Assembly: GCF_018917525.1 (NCBI RefSeq)
Contig: NZ_JAHLOS010000003.1
Coordinates: forward strand, 154,585 to 218,584
DNA: 64,000 nucleotides
Direction of reading: 5' to 3'
From: Enterococcus raffinosus
GTDB lineage: Bacteria > Bacillota > Bacilli > Lactobacillales > Enterococcaceae
Part shown: in pieces, positions 7,827-17,524 of the stretch
Layout: the number at the start of each line of letters is the position of its first letter
Numbering within the stretch: position 1 is the first letter of the stretch
Translations under genes and position numbers: made by a program
The notes under the pieces: generated by a model
Database searches by the model: none
The model's input: only the letters and a program-made list of their open reading frames with translations
What the model was told of the DNA's origin: nothing

Positions 7827-8795
7827 TTATTTAGACGTTTTCTCTAACAGCTTCATCAAATCTACTTGTAATACATCTTTCATCACATAAGGAGTTTTTT
7901 TATTGTAAGCCGCAGCGCCACTTTCGAATAGAGCAAAAAGCTGACCGCCTTTAACATAAATCTGTTCTAAGTAGGGTGGTGTTTCGATAATTTTTATTGC
8001 TTCTTCAGAATTAGAAAAATCAATTGTATTCTCAATATCGAAAACAAAGATTTTTCCTGGTTGTTTTCCCCAAGATTGAGACAGCAATAACAAATTTTTG
8101 TATATACTCACTCCTTGAATTTTTTGCGGAATCGTCAAGGTGTCAAAAGGGGACTTCACCAACGAATCGCCCTCGTCTCTTTTCAGATCACCATTTTCAT
8201 TGATTGGGTAACAGCAGAATTTTCCGGGCTCATTTAAAGAAAAAAGAGCAACATATAGATAGCCCTGATCGTATGTCAAAGCGGAAGCGCGAGGTAACTC
8301 TTTTAAAGCGATTTTTTGCTGATAAGCAACCATTATTGGGTCTTTTGTATATTTTTCAATATCCGAAAGACGGATTGCCGCAATCGCTGCGTGTTTTTCC
8401 GCAGTATTACTAATCCAGATTTTTCGATGAAACGGGTCATAGGCTAAGCCGCCAGCATGTGGTGAATCAGGAAGAATGACCGTTTTGATTCTGACCCCGG
8501 TAATACGATCCAAGACGTAAATAATAGAATGATGCTGATGTGTGTGACAATAGGCAGAGATTAACAAATAATCCTCTGTCAAAGTTAAGCCTTGCGGTGT
8601 CATCGATGTGCAATGTTCTTTTTCATTTCTTAAGTTCAAAGAGCTCGCCTTTTTTAATCCTGGAACGGGAAAACTTGATTCAGTAGCTGCATTGAAAAAC
8701 TCAGGAAAGGCTTGCCAAATGCTTTTATGATTGTAAAATGAACCTGTTAAAAAATGGCGTAACCAAATAATTAATTTAAAAAGATTATTTTTCAT
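7827..8795 (-). CDS. Predicted beta-propeller (YncE-like) protein, hypothetical
   Basis: 322 residues from the ATG at 8795, which follows TGGAGGCG; a TTG 15 bases upstream is less likely. An N-terminal hydrophobic stretch (LFKLIIWLRHFLTG) could be a signal anchor. The remainder has repeated beta-strand blocks such as HAGGLAYDPFHRKIWISN and SALTYDQGYLYVAL that resemble blades of a six- or seven-bladed propeller, as in YncE or SMP-30-like proteins. No catalytic motif is recognised. It is divergent from the trp operon. Function unknown. Confidence 0.5.
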   Translation of the reverse strand: MKNNLFKLIIWLRHFLTGSFYNHKSIWQAFPEFFNAATESSFPVPGLKKASSLNLRNEKEHCTSMTPQGLTLTEDYLLISAYCHTHQHHSIIYVLDRITGVRIKTVILPDSPHAGGLAYDPFHRKIWISNTAEKHAAIAAIRLSDIEKYTKDPIMVAYQQKIALKELPRASALTYDQGYLYVALFSLNEPGKFCCYPINENGDLKRDEGDSLVKSPFDTLTIPQKIQGVSIYKNLLLLSQSWGKQPGKIFVFDIENTIDFSNSEEAIKIIETPPYLEQIYVKGGQLFALFESGAAAYNKKTPYVMKDVLQVDLMKLLEKTSK

Positions 8796-8888
8796 CGATT
8801 TCGCCTCCAATGTCTCTATTTTAGCAATTTATCTTCCTTACGAACAGTCAAAGAAATTCAGATAAATCGATTTTTTTACCAAAAAATG

Positions 8889-8917
8889 TTGACATGTTGA
8901 AAAAAAACGGGTAATAT
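8889..8917 (+). promoter_or_regulatory. Promoter of the trp operon
   Basis: TTGACA at 8889-8894, a 17-base spacer and TAATAT at 8912-8917 give a near-consensus vegetative promoter. Transcription would start near 8925, immediately before the first T-box leader. Confidence 0.8.
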
Positions 8918-8924
8918 TCAAAAA

Positions 8925-9190
8925 AATAAGAGTCATACAAAAGAGAAATAACATAAATGAGCCTTTTCAGAGAGCTGATGGTGCTGCGAATCAGTAGGGA
9001 TGAATTATGCGAATGGACTTTTGGACGAAGCTTTGAAACCTAGTAGGAGCTTCCGGGAACTCCCGATACAGAGTAAGGTCGTTGTTGGACGACTGAATGA
9101 GAAATGCCTTGTTTGGCATACCATTGAGGTGGCACCGTGGATTAACCGCCCTCAAACCAAGTTTATTTGGTTTGAGGGCTTTTTTTGTTC
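8925..9190 (+). promoter_or_regulatory. T-box leader 1 (tRNA-Trp sensing), trp operon
   Basis: The leader carries the Stem I features AGAGAGCTGATGGTGCTG and GAATGGACTT, the latter with a likely UGG (Trp) specifier at 9014-9016. The T-box sequence GAGGTGGCACCGTGG is at 9126-9140. A terminator follows (arms GCCCTCAAACCAA / TTGGTTTGAGGGC, 9148-9179, then Ts). The T-box sequence can pair with the terminator's 5' side to form an antiterminator when uncharged tRNA-Trp binds. The specifier assignment rests on context shared with leader 2. Confidence 0.88.
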
Positions 9191-9229
9191 GAAAGGAACA
9201 AAACATTGGTTACGACAGGATTTTTTTAG

Positions 9230-9495
9230 AAAATCAAAAAAATCGTCTTTAAGAGAAGTAGCTAGGATAGAAAAAATCACAGAAAGTTTCGGCTGATGAG
9301 AAGAAACATTTTTTCCCTAGTGAATGGACTTATTGGAGCGTTCTTGAACCATAGTAGGGAACGACGGGAACTCCCGTTACAGAGTACGATCGTTGTTGGA
9401 CGATTAGAGTTGCTGTTTGCGAACAGTAAAAAGAGGTGGTACCGTGCTACTTGCGCCCTCAAACCAGAGTTTATTTTGGTTTGGGGGCTTTTTGT
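9230..9495 (+). promoter_or_regulatory. T-box leader 2 (tRNA-Trp sensing), trp operon
   Basis: A second complete leader directly follows the first terminator. GTGAATGGACTTA holds a UGG specifier at 9325-9327 in the same GAAUGGACUU context as leader 1. The T-box is GAGGTGGTACCGTG at 9433-9446. The terminator has arms GCCCTCAAACCA / TGGTTTGGGGGC (9455-9488) and a T tail. TrpE begins 150 bases later. Two T-boxes in series should give tighter, more switch-like control, since both terminators must be bypassed. Confidence 0.88.
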
Positions 9496-9645
9496 GTTTT
9501 TTAGTAGCGCTGTGAAACTCTATGTAGGAAGAAAATCATTTCATCTTTTATGGTTTTGAAAAAAATGAAATGATAAACCAAACAAGCTTAAATCCCCAAA
9601 GGCTAAGCAATCCATCATTAAAAATTACCCTTAAGGAGTCAGACA

Positions 9646-10995
9646 ATGAGAAAAACGAAAGAATTATTCGAAAAACATTTAACCCCAGTGACGATTTATT
9701 ACTACTTGAAAAATCACGGAACCTGTTTATTTGAACGAAGGTCTGAAGCTCAGGATTATGCAATCATCGCTTTTGATCCAGTGAAGCATTTGATTTTTCA
9801 AAATGGATCATTTCACAACGGTCATGAGAGCTACCCTTGCGACGATCCGCTGAAGGAATTAGAAAACTACGTATTTGTAGATGAAGAAGAACAAGAAGGC
9901 TTGATTTTTCAAGGTGGGGCTTTAGGGTATGTCGGGTATGATGTGGCCGCTTGTTACGAAGCTATCGGAGAGATTCCAAAGGATCAACTAGGAGTTCCGG
10001 ATATGCAATTTTACCTATATGAGTCTTATGTGATCTTTGATAAGCAAAAGCAAATCACCACCTTAGTCGTTGGAAATAGCTATAGCAAAGATACAGAAGT
10101 ACAAGTGGACAGACGAATGGCAGATTTAGAGCAGAAACTTCTTCAGGAAACCCAGCTGCCAGATTTAGAAATGAGCTCCTTGCATTTTACGAGTAATTTC
10201 TCTCAAGTAGAGTTTGAAGCAATCGTAAAACAGGCGAAGAAACGCATTGTAGAAGGTGATTTATTCCAAGTCGTCCCATCACAACGCTTGTCAGCGAAAT
10301 TTACGACTGATCCTTTTAGTTATTATCGCCAGCTGAGGCAAAGCAATCCCTCCGCCTATCTCTATTATCTTGATTTCCCTGATGTTCAAGTAATTGGGAG
10401 TTCACCAGAAAGTTTAGTGACTGTCGAAGCTGAGCTGGTTACGACAAACCCGATCGCAGGAACTAGAAAAAGGGGCGTAAATCAAGAAGAAGACGAAGCA
10501 TTGGCCAAAGAGTTGCGAACTGATCCAAAAGAAATCGCGGAGCATCGCATGCTGGTAGATCTTGGTAGAAATGACTTAGGAAAGGTTGCTGTTCGTGGAT
10601 CAGTAATCGTACCGACATACTTAACGATCGAGCGTTATCGATTTGTGATGCATCTTGTATCAGTAGTGACTGCCAAACTAAAACCGGAACACACAGCGAT
10701 GGATGCCTTAAAAGCAACTTTACCAGCTGGAACAGTCAGCGGTGCGCCGAAGATCCGAGCGATGACTCGCATTTATCAATGGGAAACAGTCAAACGTTCG
10801 ATTTATGCCGGAGCAGTTGGCTTTCTTGGCATGAACGATCAGGCCGATTTTGCGATCGCGATCCGTACAATGGTCGTGAAGGACAAGCAGGCCCACGTAC
10901 AGGCCGGAGCCGGAATTGTATATGATTCTGAACCGACCAGCGAGTATTTTGAAACCTTGCAAAAAGCCAAAGCATTGATGGAGGTGGGACGATGA
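9646..10995 (+). CDS. trpE: Anthranilate synthase component I
   Basis: 449 residues. It makes anthranilate from chorismate using ammonia supplied by TrpG. The chorismate-binding domain is clear in GSSPESLV, NPIAGTRKRG, EIAEHRMLVDLGRNDLGKV, LPAGTVSGAPKIRAM and YAGAVGF. The start follows AAGGAG. First gene of trpEGDCFBA, overlapping trpG by ATGA. In the N-terminal regulatory motif, where most TrpE proteins have LLES, this one reads LFER (residues 28-31): the serine important for tryptophan feedback inhibition appears to be arginine. Confidence 0.95.
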   Translation: MRKTKELFEKHLTPVTIYYYLKNHGTCLFERRSEAQDYAIIAFDPVKHLIFQNGSFHNGHESYPCDDPLKELENYVFVDEEEQEGLIFQGGALGYVGYDVAACYEAIGEIPKDQLGVPDMQFYLYESYVIFDKQKQITTLVVGNSYSKDTEVQVDRRMADLEQKLLQETQLPDLEMSSLHFTSNFSQVEFEAIVKQAKKRIVEGDLFQVVPSQRLSAKFTTDPFSYYRQLRQSNPSAYLYYLDFPDVQVIGSSPESLVTVEAELVTTNPIAGTRKRGVNQEEDEALAKELRTDPKEIAEHRMLVDLGRNDLGKVAVRGSVIVPTYLTIERYRFVMHLVSVVTAKLKPEHTAMDALKATLPAGTVSGAPKIRAMTRIYQWETVKRSIYAGAVGFLGMNDQADFAIAIRTMVVKDKQAHVQAGAGIVYDSEPTSEYFETLQKAKALMEVGR

Positions 10996-11522
10996 TTTTA
11001 CTAGTCGATAACTATGATTCATTTACCTATAACTTGGTTCAGTTGTTACCAGAGAATATCAAGATTTTACGAAACGATGATCCAGAGTTATTTGCCGTAG
11101 CGGAAAAAGCCTCCACAATCGTCCTTTCTCCGGGACCAGGCAGGCCGGCAGAAGCCGGGATGATCGAAATGCTGATTCGTCGATTTTATCGCAGAAAACC
11201 GATTTTAGGCATTTGCCTGGGGCATCAAGCGATCGGCGAAGTTTTCGGAGGAAGAATTATCAGTGTACCGACGATCATGCACGGTAAGCAGTCGCGCCTG
11301 CAAAGACAGTCTGAAAGGCAGGTCATGCGCTATCATTCGCTGATGATCGATCCTGAGCGGATTCCTCAGGATTTAGAAGTTACAGATGAAGCAGAAGGTT
11401 GTATTATAGCGATTCGTCACAAACGTTATCCGGTGTTCGGGCTGCAGTTCCATCCTGAATCTATCGGAACAGAGGACGGCACCAGTTACCTTAATCAATT
11501 TTTACAGAAAGCAGGGATATAA
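10992..11522 (+). CDS. trpG: Anthranilate synthase component II (glutamine amidotransferase)
   Basis: 176 residues, slightly shorter than the usual ~190. Class I glutamine amidotransferase with the oxyanion/nucleophile block ILGICLGHQAIG (catalytic Cys) and the His-Glu pair in FGLQFHPESIGTEDG. VDNYDSFTYNLV is the N-terminal strand. It supplies ammonia to TrpE. It overlaps trpE by four bases and abuts trpD, indicating translational coupling. Confidence 0.95.
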   Translation: MILLVDNYDSFTYNLVQLLPENIKILRNDDPELFAVAEKASTIVLSPGPGRPAEAGMIEMLIRRFYRRKPILGICLGHQAIGEVFGGRIISVPTIMHGKQSRLQRQSERQVMRYHSLMIDPERIPQDLEVTDEAEGCIIAIRHKRYPVFGLQFHPESIGTEDGTSYLNQFLQKAGI

Positions 11523-12536
11523 ATGCAAGAGTTATTTGAAAAAGTCTATCGTGGTAACGATTTAACTACTAGTGAGATGAAGCAGATCGGAAAGGCGATC
11601 TTTGAACAACAATTAACAGACAGTCAAATTAGCGCCTTATTAGTTGGGCTGAAGATTAAAGGTGTCGCGGCAGCTGAATTGACCGGCTTAGCACAGGTGA
11701 TGCAGGGAAAAGGCACACCGATGCTGACGGCACCAGTCGGGGTTATGGACAATTGCGGTACGGGCGGGGATCATTCTCACAGCTTCAATATTAGTACTAC
11801 TGCGGCATTTGTGTTAGCTGGCGGCGGAATTCCTATGGCGAAACATGGTAACCGCAGTATTTCCAGCAAATCTGGCAGTGCCGATATTTTAGAAGCTTTA
11901 GGGATTACATTAACTGTTAGTCCGGAAAAAATTGATTATTTGTTGAAAGAAGCAGGTATCGCCTTTTTGTTCGCTCCAAATTTGCATCCAGCGATGGGCG
12001 CGGTGATGCATATTCGTAAAGAATTAGCGACACCGACAATTTTTAATCTGCTAGGACCAATTATCAATCCTTACCCATTAGATCATCAGCTGATGGGCAC
12101 TTATGCTGGCGATTCTATCGTTGAAACTGCTAAAACATTGGGGCAATTAGGGCGCGAACGAGCAATCGTTGTTCATGGACATGGCGGCATGGACGAAGCC
12201 AACCTAGCCGGGACAACTCACTGCGCTATCTATCAAAATGGTGCAGTCGAAGAGTTTTCTTTTGATCCTGAAGAGGCCGGCTTCAAACGCGTGCCACTAG
12301 CAGGTATCGTTGGCGGCTCCGCTGAGAAAAACAAAGATATTTTACTTTCTGTTTTACGAGGTATCCCGTCTGCCCACTATGAAACGGTACTTTTGAATGC
12401 AGGATTAGGATTTCTAGCTAGCGGACGAGTAAAGACATTGACCGATGGAGTCGCCGAAGCCGAACAATCGATTCTTTCCGGAGCGGCTTATGATCGATTG
12501 CAGCAACTTATCACAAAACAACAGGAGGTGGCATAG
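11523..12536 (+). CDS. trpD: Anthranilate phosphoribosyltransferase
   Basis: 337 residues, standard length. It transfers phosphoribose from PRPP to anthranilate. MDNCGTGGDHSHSFNIST is the PRPP-binding glycine-rich loop, KHGNRSISSKSGSADILEALG the second conserved block, and FNLLGPIINP the third. The ATG follows the trpG stop without a gap, and the ribosome site lies inside trpG. Confidence 0.95.
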   Translation: MQELFEKVYRGNDLTTSEMKQIGKAIFEQQLTDSQISALLVGLKIKGVAAAELTGLAQVMQGKGTPMLTAPVGVMDNCGTGGDHSHSFNISTTAAFVLAGGGIPMAKHGNRSISSKSGSADILEALGITLTVSPEKIDYLLKEAGIAFLFAPNLHPAMGAVMHIRKELATPTIFNLLGPIINPYPLDHQLMGTYAGDSIVETAKTLGQLGRERAIVVHGHGGMDEANLAGTTHCAIYQNGAVEEFSFDPEEAGFKRVPLAGIVGGSAEKNKDILLSVLRGIPSAHYETVLLNAGLGFLASGRVKTLTDGVAEAEQSILSGAAYDRLQQLITKQQEVA

Positions 12537-13295
12537 TTGGATTTTTTGACCAGAATTTTATTAGAAAAAGAAAAAGAGGTAGAGAACTTGACAGCTGTTC
12601 AAGCGGTAAAAACTAAAGTACGACCTTCTTTTTATCATATTGTCAAAGAGCAGCCAGAGAAAATGCATGTGATCGGCGAGATTAAACGGGCCTCTCCCTC
12701 AAAAGGAGTGATTAATAAGAATGTAGATATCTTACAGCAGGCAAGAAGTTACGAAAAGGCTGGCGTTAGTGCCATTTCAGTCTTAACCGATCCAGTTTTC
12801 TTTAAAGGTCGCATCAATGATTTGGCTGCAGTTGCCCAAGTAGTGGAGGTTCCTATTTTATGTAAGGATTTTATCATTGATGAACGACAGCTTGATCGGG
12901 CGAAGCAAGCCGGAGCTAGTATTGTACTGCTGATTGTTGCAGCACTCTCTGTTGTAAGATTATCAGAGCTCTATCAAGAAGCAAAAAAACGTGGGTTGGA
13001 AGTTTTGGTGGAGGTTCATGACGAAGATGAAATGAAACAGGCACAAGCAATCGGCGCCAAAATCATCGGTGTTAACAATCGTAACCTAAAGACCTTCAAT
13101 GTATCCTTACAAACTAGTCTTAAATTAGCTCAACCAGAAGGGGAGAGAATCTACATCAGCGAATCCGGGTTTAAGACCGCTGAGGATGTTGAAAAGGTTA
13201 AGCATTCTTATCATGGGGTGCTGGTAGGAGAAACATTGATGAGGTCAAAGGACCCGGCGACCAAAGTGGCTGAATTGCAGGTGAGCAGAAAATGA
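12537..13295 (+). CDS. trpC: Indole-3-glycerol-phosphate synthase
   Basis: 252-residue TIM barrel. Active-site blocks are IGEIKRASPSKGVI, VLTDPVFFKG, VPILCKDFIID, LEVLVEVHDEDE, IGVNNRNLKTF and ISESGF. The start is TTG at 12537, directly after the trpD stop; AGGAGGTGG is placed correctly and no ATG is nearby. It is monofunctional, separate from trpF, and overlaps trpF by four bases. Confidence 0.95.
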   Translation: MDFLTRILLEKEKEVENLTAVQAVKTKVRPSFYHIVKEQPEKMHVIGEIKRASPSKGVINKNVDILQQARSYEKAGVSAISVLTDPVFFKGRINDLAAVAQVVEVPILCKDFIIDERQLDRAKQAGASIVLLIVAALSVVRLSELYQEAKKRGLEVLVEVHDEDEMKQAQAIGAKIIGVNNRNLKTFNVSLQTSLKLAQPEGERIYISESGFKTAEDVEKVKHSYHGVLVGETLMRSKDPATKVAELQVSRK

Positions 13296-13905
13296 CAATG
13301 ATCAAAATTTGCGGATTGAAAAATCGTCGGACAATTGAGGCGGCAGTGTTGGCCGGAGCAACTTACCTAGGGTTTGTCTTTGCAGAGAGTCCACGACAGA
13401 TGGTCCCAGAGGAAGTGCGCAAACTGACGAGTGATCTACCAGAGGGGATAAAAAAAGTCGGTGTCTTTGTCTCACCAAAACAGAACGAGGTAGAAGAAAC
13501 CGCAGATATCGCTGGTTTAGACTTGATCCAAATTCATGGTAAGAAGAATCTAACCAAGCTTTCACGTCCAATCATTCGCGCCTTCAATATCAAAGATCAG
13601 GAATCTTTTACTTCTATCAATACCCGCATCTTTTATTGGATGCACCACCTGGCAAGCTGATGGGTGGTAATGGTCAAACGTTTGACTGGCACTTAGTCGA
13701 TCAACGCCATCTACCTAAAGATAAACTTTGGTTGGCTGGGGGCCTGACAACTGAGAATGTTGGCGAAGCAATCCAGTACTTCGAACCACGGGTAGTAGAC
13801 GTTTCCAGCGGTGTTGAAACGAACGGAGAAAAAGATATCGCAAAGATTCATGCCTTTTGCCAAGCGGTTAAGGCAATAGATAGACAAATGAAGCTACATA
13901 AATAA
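13292..13905 (+). pseudogene. trpF: Phosphoribosylanthranilate isomerase, frameshifted
   Basis: The N-terminal part (13292-13660) reads KICGLKNRRTIEAAV and runs to FNIKDQESFTSINTRIF, then goes out of frame and stops. The continuation LLDAPPGKLMGGNGQTFDW through VDVSSGVETNGEKD is in the -1 frame, open to 13905. The break maps to the T run at 13631-13634 (CTTTTA); one extra T would give a continuous protein of 204 residues, the normal length. Either this is a real one-base deletion, which would block tryptophan synthesis, or a sequence error in a homopolymer. The flanking genes are intact. Confidence 0.85.
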
Positions 13906-13932
13906 ATATGCAATCAAAAAAGGAGCGATTAT

Positions 13933-15126
13933 ATGTATCAAGAGCCTAACAAAGCAGGTTTTTACGGAGAATACGGTGGGAAATTTGTCCCTGAGACATT
14001 GATGTACGCGATTCAAGAACTAGAGGAAACCTATGAAGCATCAAAAAATGACCCAGAATTTCAAAAAGAGCTGAACTACTATTTGAAACAATACGTAGGA
14101 CGAGAAAACCCACTCTACTATGCAGAACGCTTAACGAAAAATTTGGGTGGCGCTAAGATTTATTTAAAACGAGAAGATTTGAATCACACAGGAGCACACA
14201 AGATTAATAATGCTTTAGGTCAAGTGCTGCTAGCTAAAAAAATGGGCAAACGTAAGGTTGTTGCTGAGACAGGGGCTGGTCAGCACGGTGTCGCAACAGC
14301 CACGGCTGCGGCATTATTTGGTATGGAATGTACGATTTTCATTGGTGAAGTCGATGTGAAGCGTCAAGCACTGAATGTTTTTCGCATGGAGCTGTTAGGT
14401 GCAAAAGTCGAAAGTGTGACCTCCGGCAGTAAGACCTTGAAGGATGCGGTAAATGAGGCGTTACGCTACTGGGTCGCTACAGTGGAGGATACTCACTATG
14501 TAATGGGGTCTGTTTTAGGTCCGCATCCATTTCCTGAGATCGTTCGTGATTATCAAAGTATTATTGGGATCGAAACACGTCGACAAATTCTGGAAGCTGA
14601 AGGTCGTCTGCCTGATTTAGTAATGGCTTGTGTTGGCGGCGGCAGTAATGCGATGGGCATGTTTTATCCGTTTATAGAGGACAAAGAGGTTCGATTAATG
14701 GGAGTGGAAGCCTCTGGGCATGGGTTGGATACGGAAGAACATGCGGCATCAATCAATAAAGGCAGTGTTGGTATTTTACATGGGGCGAAGATGCACCTGC
14801 TGCAAGATGACGATGGTCAAGTTTTAGAAGCCTTCTCGATTTCTGCCGGTTTAGACTATCCAGGTATTGGGCCAGAGCATTCTTTCTTACATGACATCGG
14901 CCGAGCAGAGTACGCGGCGATTAATGATGAGGAAGCAGTTGAGGCCTTCCATTATTTATCACGACTAGAAGGGATCATTCCAGCACTAGAAAGTTCTCAT
15001 GCGTTGGCACAAGTCATGAAGGTGGCGCCGACGATGGATAAGGATCAAATTCTCATAATGAATCTCTCAGGACGCGGCGACAAGGATGTCCAACAAATCA
15101 AAGAACGAATGGAGGCAGCACAATGA
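13933..15126 (+). CDS. trpB: Tryptophan synthase beta chain
   Basis: 397 residues, standard length. PLP enzyme with the Schiff-base lysine in [13 protein letters not shown], the phosphate-binding GGGSNAMG loop and the ETGAGQHG motif. It condenses indole with serine. An AGGAG site precedes the ATG. The last four bases overlap trpA, consistent with coupled production of the alpha2-beta2 complex. Confidence 0.97.
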   Translation: MYQEPNKAGFYGEYGGKFVPETLMYAIQELEETYEASKNDPEFQKELNYYLKQYVGRENPLYYAERLTKNLGGAKIYLKREDLNHTGAHKINNALGQVLLAKKMGKRKVVAETGAGQHGVATATAAALFGMECTIFIGEVDVKRQALNVFRMELLGAKVESVTSGSKTLKDAVNEALRYWVATVEDTHYVMGSVLGPHPFPEIVRDYQSIIGIETRRQILEAEGRLPDLVMACVGGGSNAMGMFYPFIEDKEVRLMGVEASGHGLDTEEHAASINKGSVGILHGAKMHLLQDDDGQVLEAFSISAGLDYPGIGPEHSFLHDIGRAEYAAINDEEAVEAFHYLSRLEGIIPALESSHALAQVMKVAPTMDKDQILIMNLSGRGDKDVQQIKERMEAAQ

Positions 15127-15878
15127 AACCTTTGACGGAAACATTAAAAAGCAGAGCAGAAACAGAAAAATTATTTGTTCCATATATTATGGCAGGAGCT
15201 CAGGGATTAGATAAGCTAGAAGAAGAAATAGCAATGCTGGTAGATCAAGGAGCAGCCGCGATCGAATTAGGTGTACCATTTTCTGATCCAGTCGCTGATG
15301 GTCCGACGATTCAAGCTGCCGGATTACGGGCCTTTGCACAACAGGTGACGCTTAAGAAGCTGGTCGAAAAATTGCAGGAGATTCGTTCAGGTGCCCCGCT
15401 AATATTGATGGGCTATAGTAATTCTTTCTTTCATTATGGAATCAAGGAACTCGTGGAAGATTTAGATGGAACCGATGTCCAAGGGTTCATTATTCCTGAC
15501 TTGCCTTATGAACATCGTGATTTGGTGCTTTCGGATTTGGGTGAAATGGCCTTGTTATCGTTAATATCCTTAACTAGTCCAACAGAACGGATTAAGGAAT
15601 TAGTAGCGAATGCAGAAGGATTTATCTACGCCGTTACCGTCAATGGGATTACTGGAACAGATCAAGATTTTCGCAATGATCTAATGACGCATCTGGCGAA
15701 GGTCAAAACCTTCAGTAAGATTCCCGTCTTGGCTGGCTTTGGTATCTCAACGAAGGAGCATGTCAAAAACTTTCAGCAGGTCTGCGATGGAGTTGTTATC
15801 GGATCTAAAATCGTCAGCTCTCTAGAAAGACAAGGAACCGAAAAAACCGGAGAATTGCTGGCAGAAATTTTGCGATAA
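15123..15878 (+). CDS. trpA: Tryptophan synthase alpha chain
   Basis: 251-residue TIM barrel that cleaves indole-3-glycerol phosphate. The catalytic Glu lies in [16 protein letters not shown] and the catalytic Asp in [12 protein letters not shown]; the phosphate site includes GFGIST and VVIGSKIV. Last gene of the operon. No clear terminator hairpin follows before the next promoter at 15887, so some readthrough into the dipeptidase gene is possible. Confidence 0.96.
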   Translation: MKPLTETLKSRAETEKLFVPYIMAGAQGLDKLEEEIAMLVDQGAAAIELGVPFSDPVADGPTIQAAGLRAFAQQVTLKKLVEKLQEIRSGAPLILMGYSNSFFHYGIKELVEDLDGTDVQGFIIPDLPYEHRDLVLSDLGEMALLSLISLTSPTERIKELVANAEGFIYAVTVNGITGTDQDFRNDLMTHLAKVKTFSKIPVLAGFGISTKEHVKNFQQVCDGVVIGSKIVSSLERQGTEKTGELLAEILR

Positions 15879-15886
15879 GATTTCAT

Positions 15887-15915
15887 TTGGTGTTTAATTT
15901 TTTTAGCGTTATACT
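15887..15915 (+). promoter_or_regulatory. Promoter of the C69 dipeptidase gene
   Basis: TTGGTG at 15887-15892, a 17-base spacer and TATACT at 15910-15915. It starts nine bases after the trpA stop. Confidence 0.6.
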
Positions 15916-15948
15916 TGAGTTACCATGAAAAGGGAGAGTGTTTCAAGT

Positions 15949-17355
15949 ATGACAAAAAGAGTAAAAGGTTCATGTACCACTGTACTAGTCGGAAAGAAAG
16001 CATCAATTGATGGCTCAACTATTATTTCAAGGAACGATGATGGGCATGAAGCATTAGACCCACAACGTTTTGTGGTAGTTCAACCAGAAGATCAACCAAG
16101 AAACTATCAAGCTGTAATCAGCGGCGTGAAAGTAGACTTGCCTGACAATCCATTACGCTACACGTCAATGCCTAATTCAATTTTAACTAATGGTATTTGG
16201 CCTGCGGCTGGGATTAACAGCGAAAACGTTGCGATGTCCGCAACGGAAACGATCACCACAAATCCACGAATCCAAGGACTTGATCCTTATGTCGAAGGCG
16301 GTATCGGCGAAGAAGATATCGTGACATTGGTTTTACCTTATATCCACAGCGCCAAAGAAGGCGTAGAACGTCTCGGTTCTTTATTGAAAGAATACGGAAC
16401 CTACGAACCAAACGGTATTGCTTTTTCTGACAAGGACGAAGTATGGTGGTTAGAAACCATTGGCGGACATCATTGGGCAGCAGTTCGTATCCCAGACGAT
16501 GCTTACGTAGTTGCGCCAAACCGCATGAATATTAATGATTTTGATTTTGACTCAGCTGATACACTTTGTTCAGATGATTTAAAAGCATTGATTGATGATA
16601 ATCATTTAAATCCAGACTTTGAAGGCTATAACTTGCGTCATATTTTCGGCAGCTCTTCAATCAAGGATACGGTCTATAACAATCCGCGGGCTTGGTACGG
16701 TCAGAAATACTTCACTCCTGAAGTAGAACAAGACCCAATGGATCAAGATCTGCCATTCATTTGTCGAGCAAACCGCAAGATCACAATTGAAGACGTAAAA
16801 TTCGTGTTAAGCTCTCACTTTGAAAATACCAAATACGATCCTTACGGTGACGGTACAGAAGCAGAAAAAACCTTGATCCGTCCAATCGGTATCAACCGGA
16901 ACCATAATGTCCACATTTTACAAATTCGCAACAATGTTTCAGCTGAAATCGCTGGCGTTCATTGGTTAGCCTATGGTGCCAATACCTTTAACACGGTCGT
17001 ACCATTCTATTCAAACGTTAACGACACACCTGCTTGCTACAAAGATGCGACAGGTACCTTTGATCTAAATAATATGTACTGGTTAAGCTGTGCGACTGCT
17101 CTCTTAGGTGATACGGATTATAATTTCTATGTGGATTTCCGTAATACTTTCGAATTAGAAGCAATGTCGGCTTATCGCGGTATCCAAAATGAAACGGATA
17201 AGGCGGTTGCTGATCAATCTGATGTACAAAAATTCTTGGAAGCTGCCAATGAAAAACTAGCAGACGAATCCTTGAAGCGTCAAACCAAATTATTTGGTGA
17301 CATGGTCATCTCCGGCTCAGAACATATGAAATTACGTTACAATTTGAATGACTAA
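15949..17355 (+). CDS. C69-family dipeptidase (PepD-like)
   Basis: 468 residues, the length of Lactobacillus-type dipeptidase A. Family C69 enzymes are N-terminal nucleophile hydrolases whose catalytic cysteine is exposed by removal of a short propeptide; here it is Cys9 in [19 protein letters not shown], followed by the conserved SRNDDGHEA. The ATG at 15949 is preferred over 15925 because AAGGGAGAG lies at the right distance. The likely role is broad-specificity cytoplasmic dipeptide hydrolysis. It has its own promoter and a terminator after it. Confidence 0.88.
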   Translation: MTKRVKGSCTTVLVGKKASIDGSTIISRNDDGHEALDPQRFVVVQPEDQPRNYQAVISGVKVDLPDNPLRYTSMPNSILTNGIWPAAGINSENVAMSATETITTNPRIQGLDPYVEGGIGEEDIVTLVLPYIHSAKEGVERLGSLLKEYGTYEPNGIAFSDKDEVWWLETIGGHHWAAVRIPDDAYVVAPNRMNINDFDFDSADTLCSDDLKALIDDNHLNPDFEGYNLRHIFGSSSIKDTVYNNPRAWYGQKYFTPEVEQDPMDQDLPFICRANRKITIEDVKFVLSSHFENTKYDPYGDGTEAEKTLIRPIGINRNHNVHILQIRNNVSAEIAGVHWLAYGANTFNTVVPFYSNVNDTPACYKDATGTFDLNNMYWLSCATALLGDTDYNFYVDFRNTFELEAMSAYRGIQNETDKAVADQSDVQKFLEAANEKLADESLKRQTKLFGDMVISGSEHMKLRYNLND

Positions 17356-17360
17356 AAGAA

Positions 17361-17389
17361 ATCCTCCGACGTCAATGGAGGATTTTTTT
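17361..17389 (+). terminator. Terminator after the dipeptidase gene
   Basis: Arms ATCCTCC / GGAGGAT with a nine-base loop and a run of Ts. Confidence 0.85.
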
Positions 17390-17524
17390 CTTTCCAGCAG
17401 CTTTTCATCACCTGTCCGCAAAGCGTCCTCAACCAATAAACGTTCTTTGCCTGTTATACTAAAGAAGAAATAGAAAAAGCGACGAAACATTTTTCCAGAT
17501 AGATGAAAAGGGGAGCGTGTAACA

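Noticed and set aside
9296..9559. ORF of 87 codons on the + strand, and similar ones nearby on both strands
   Set aside because: They lie within the T-box leaders and have no ribosome site; the RNA structure explains the sequence.
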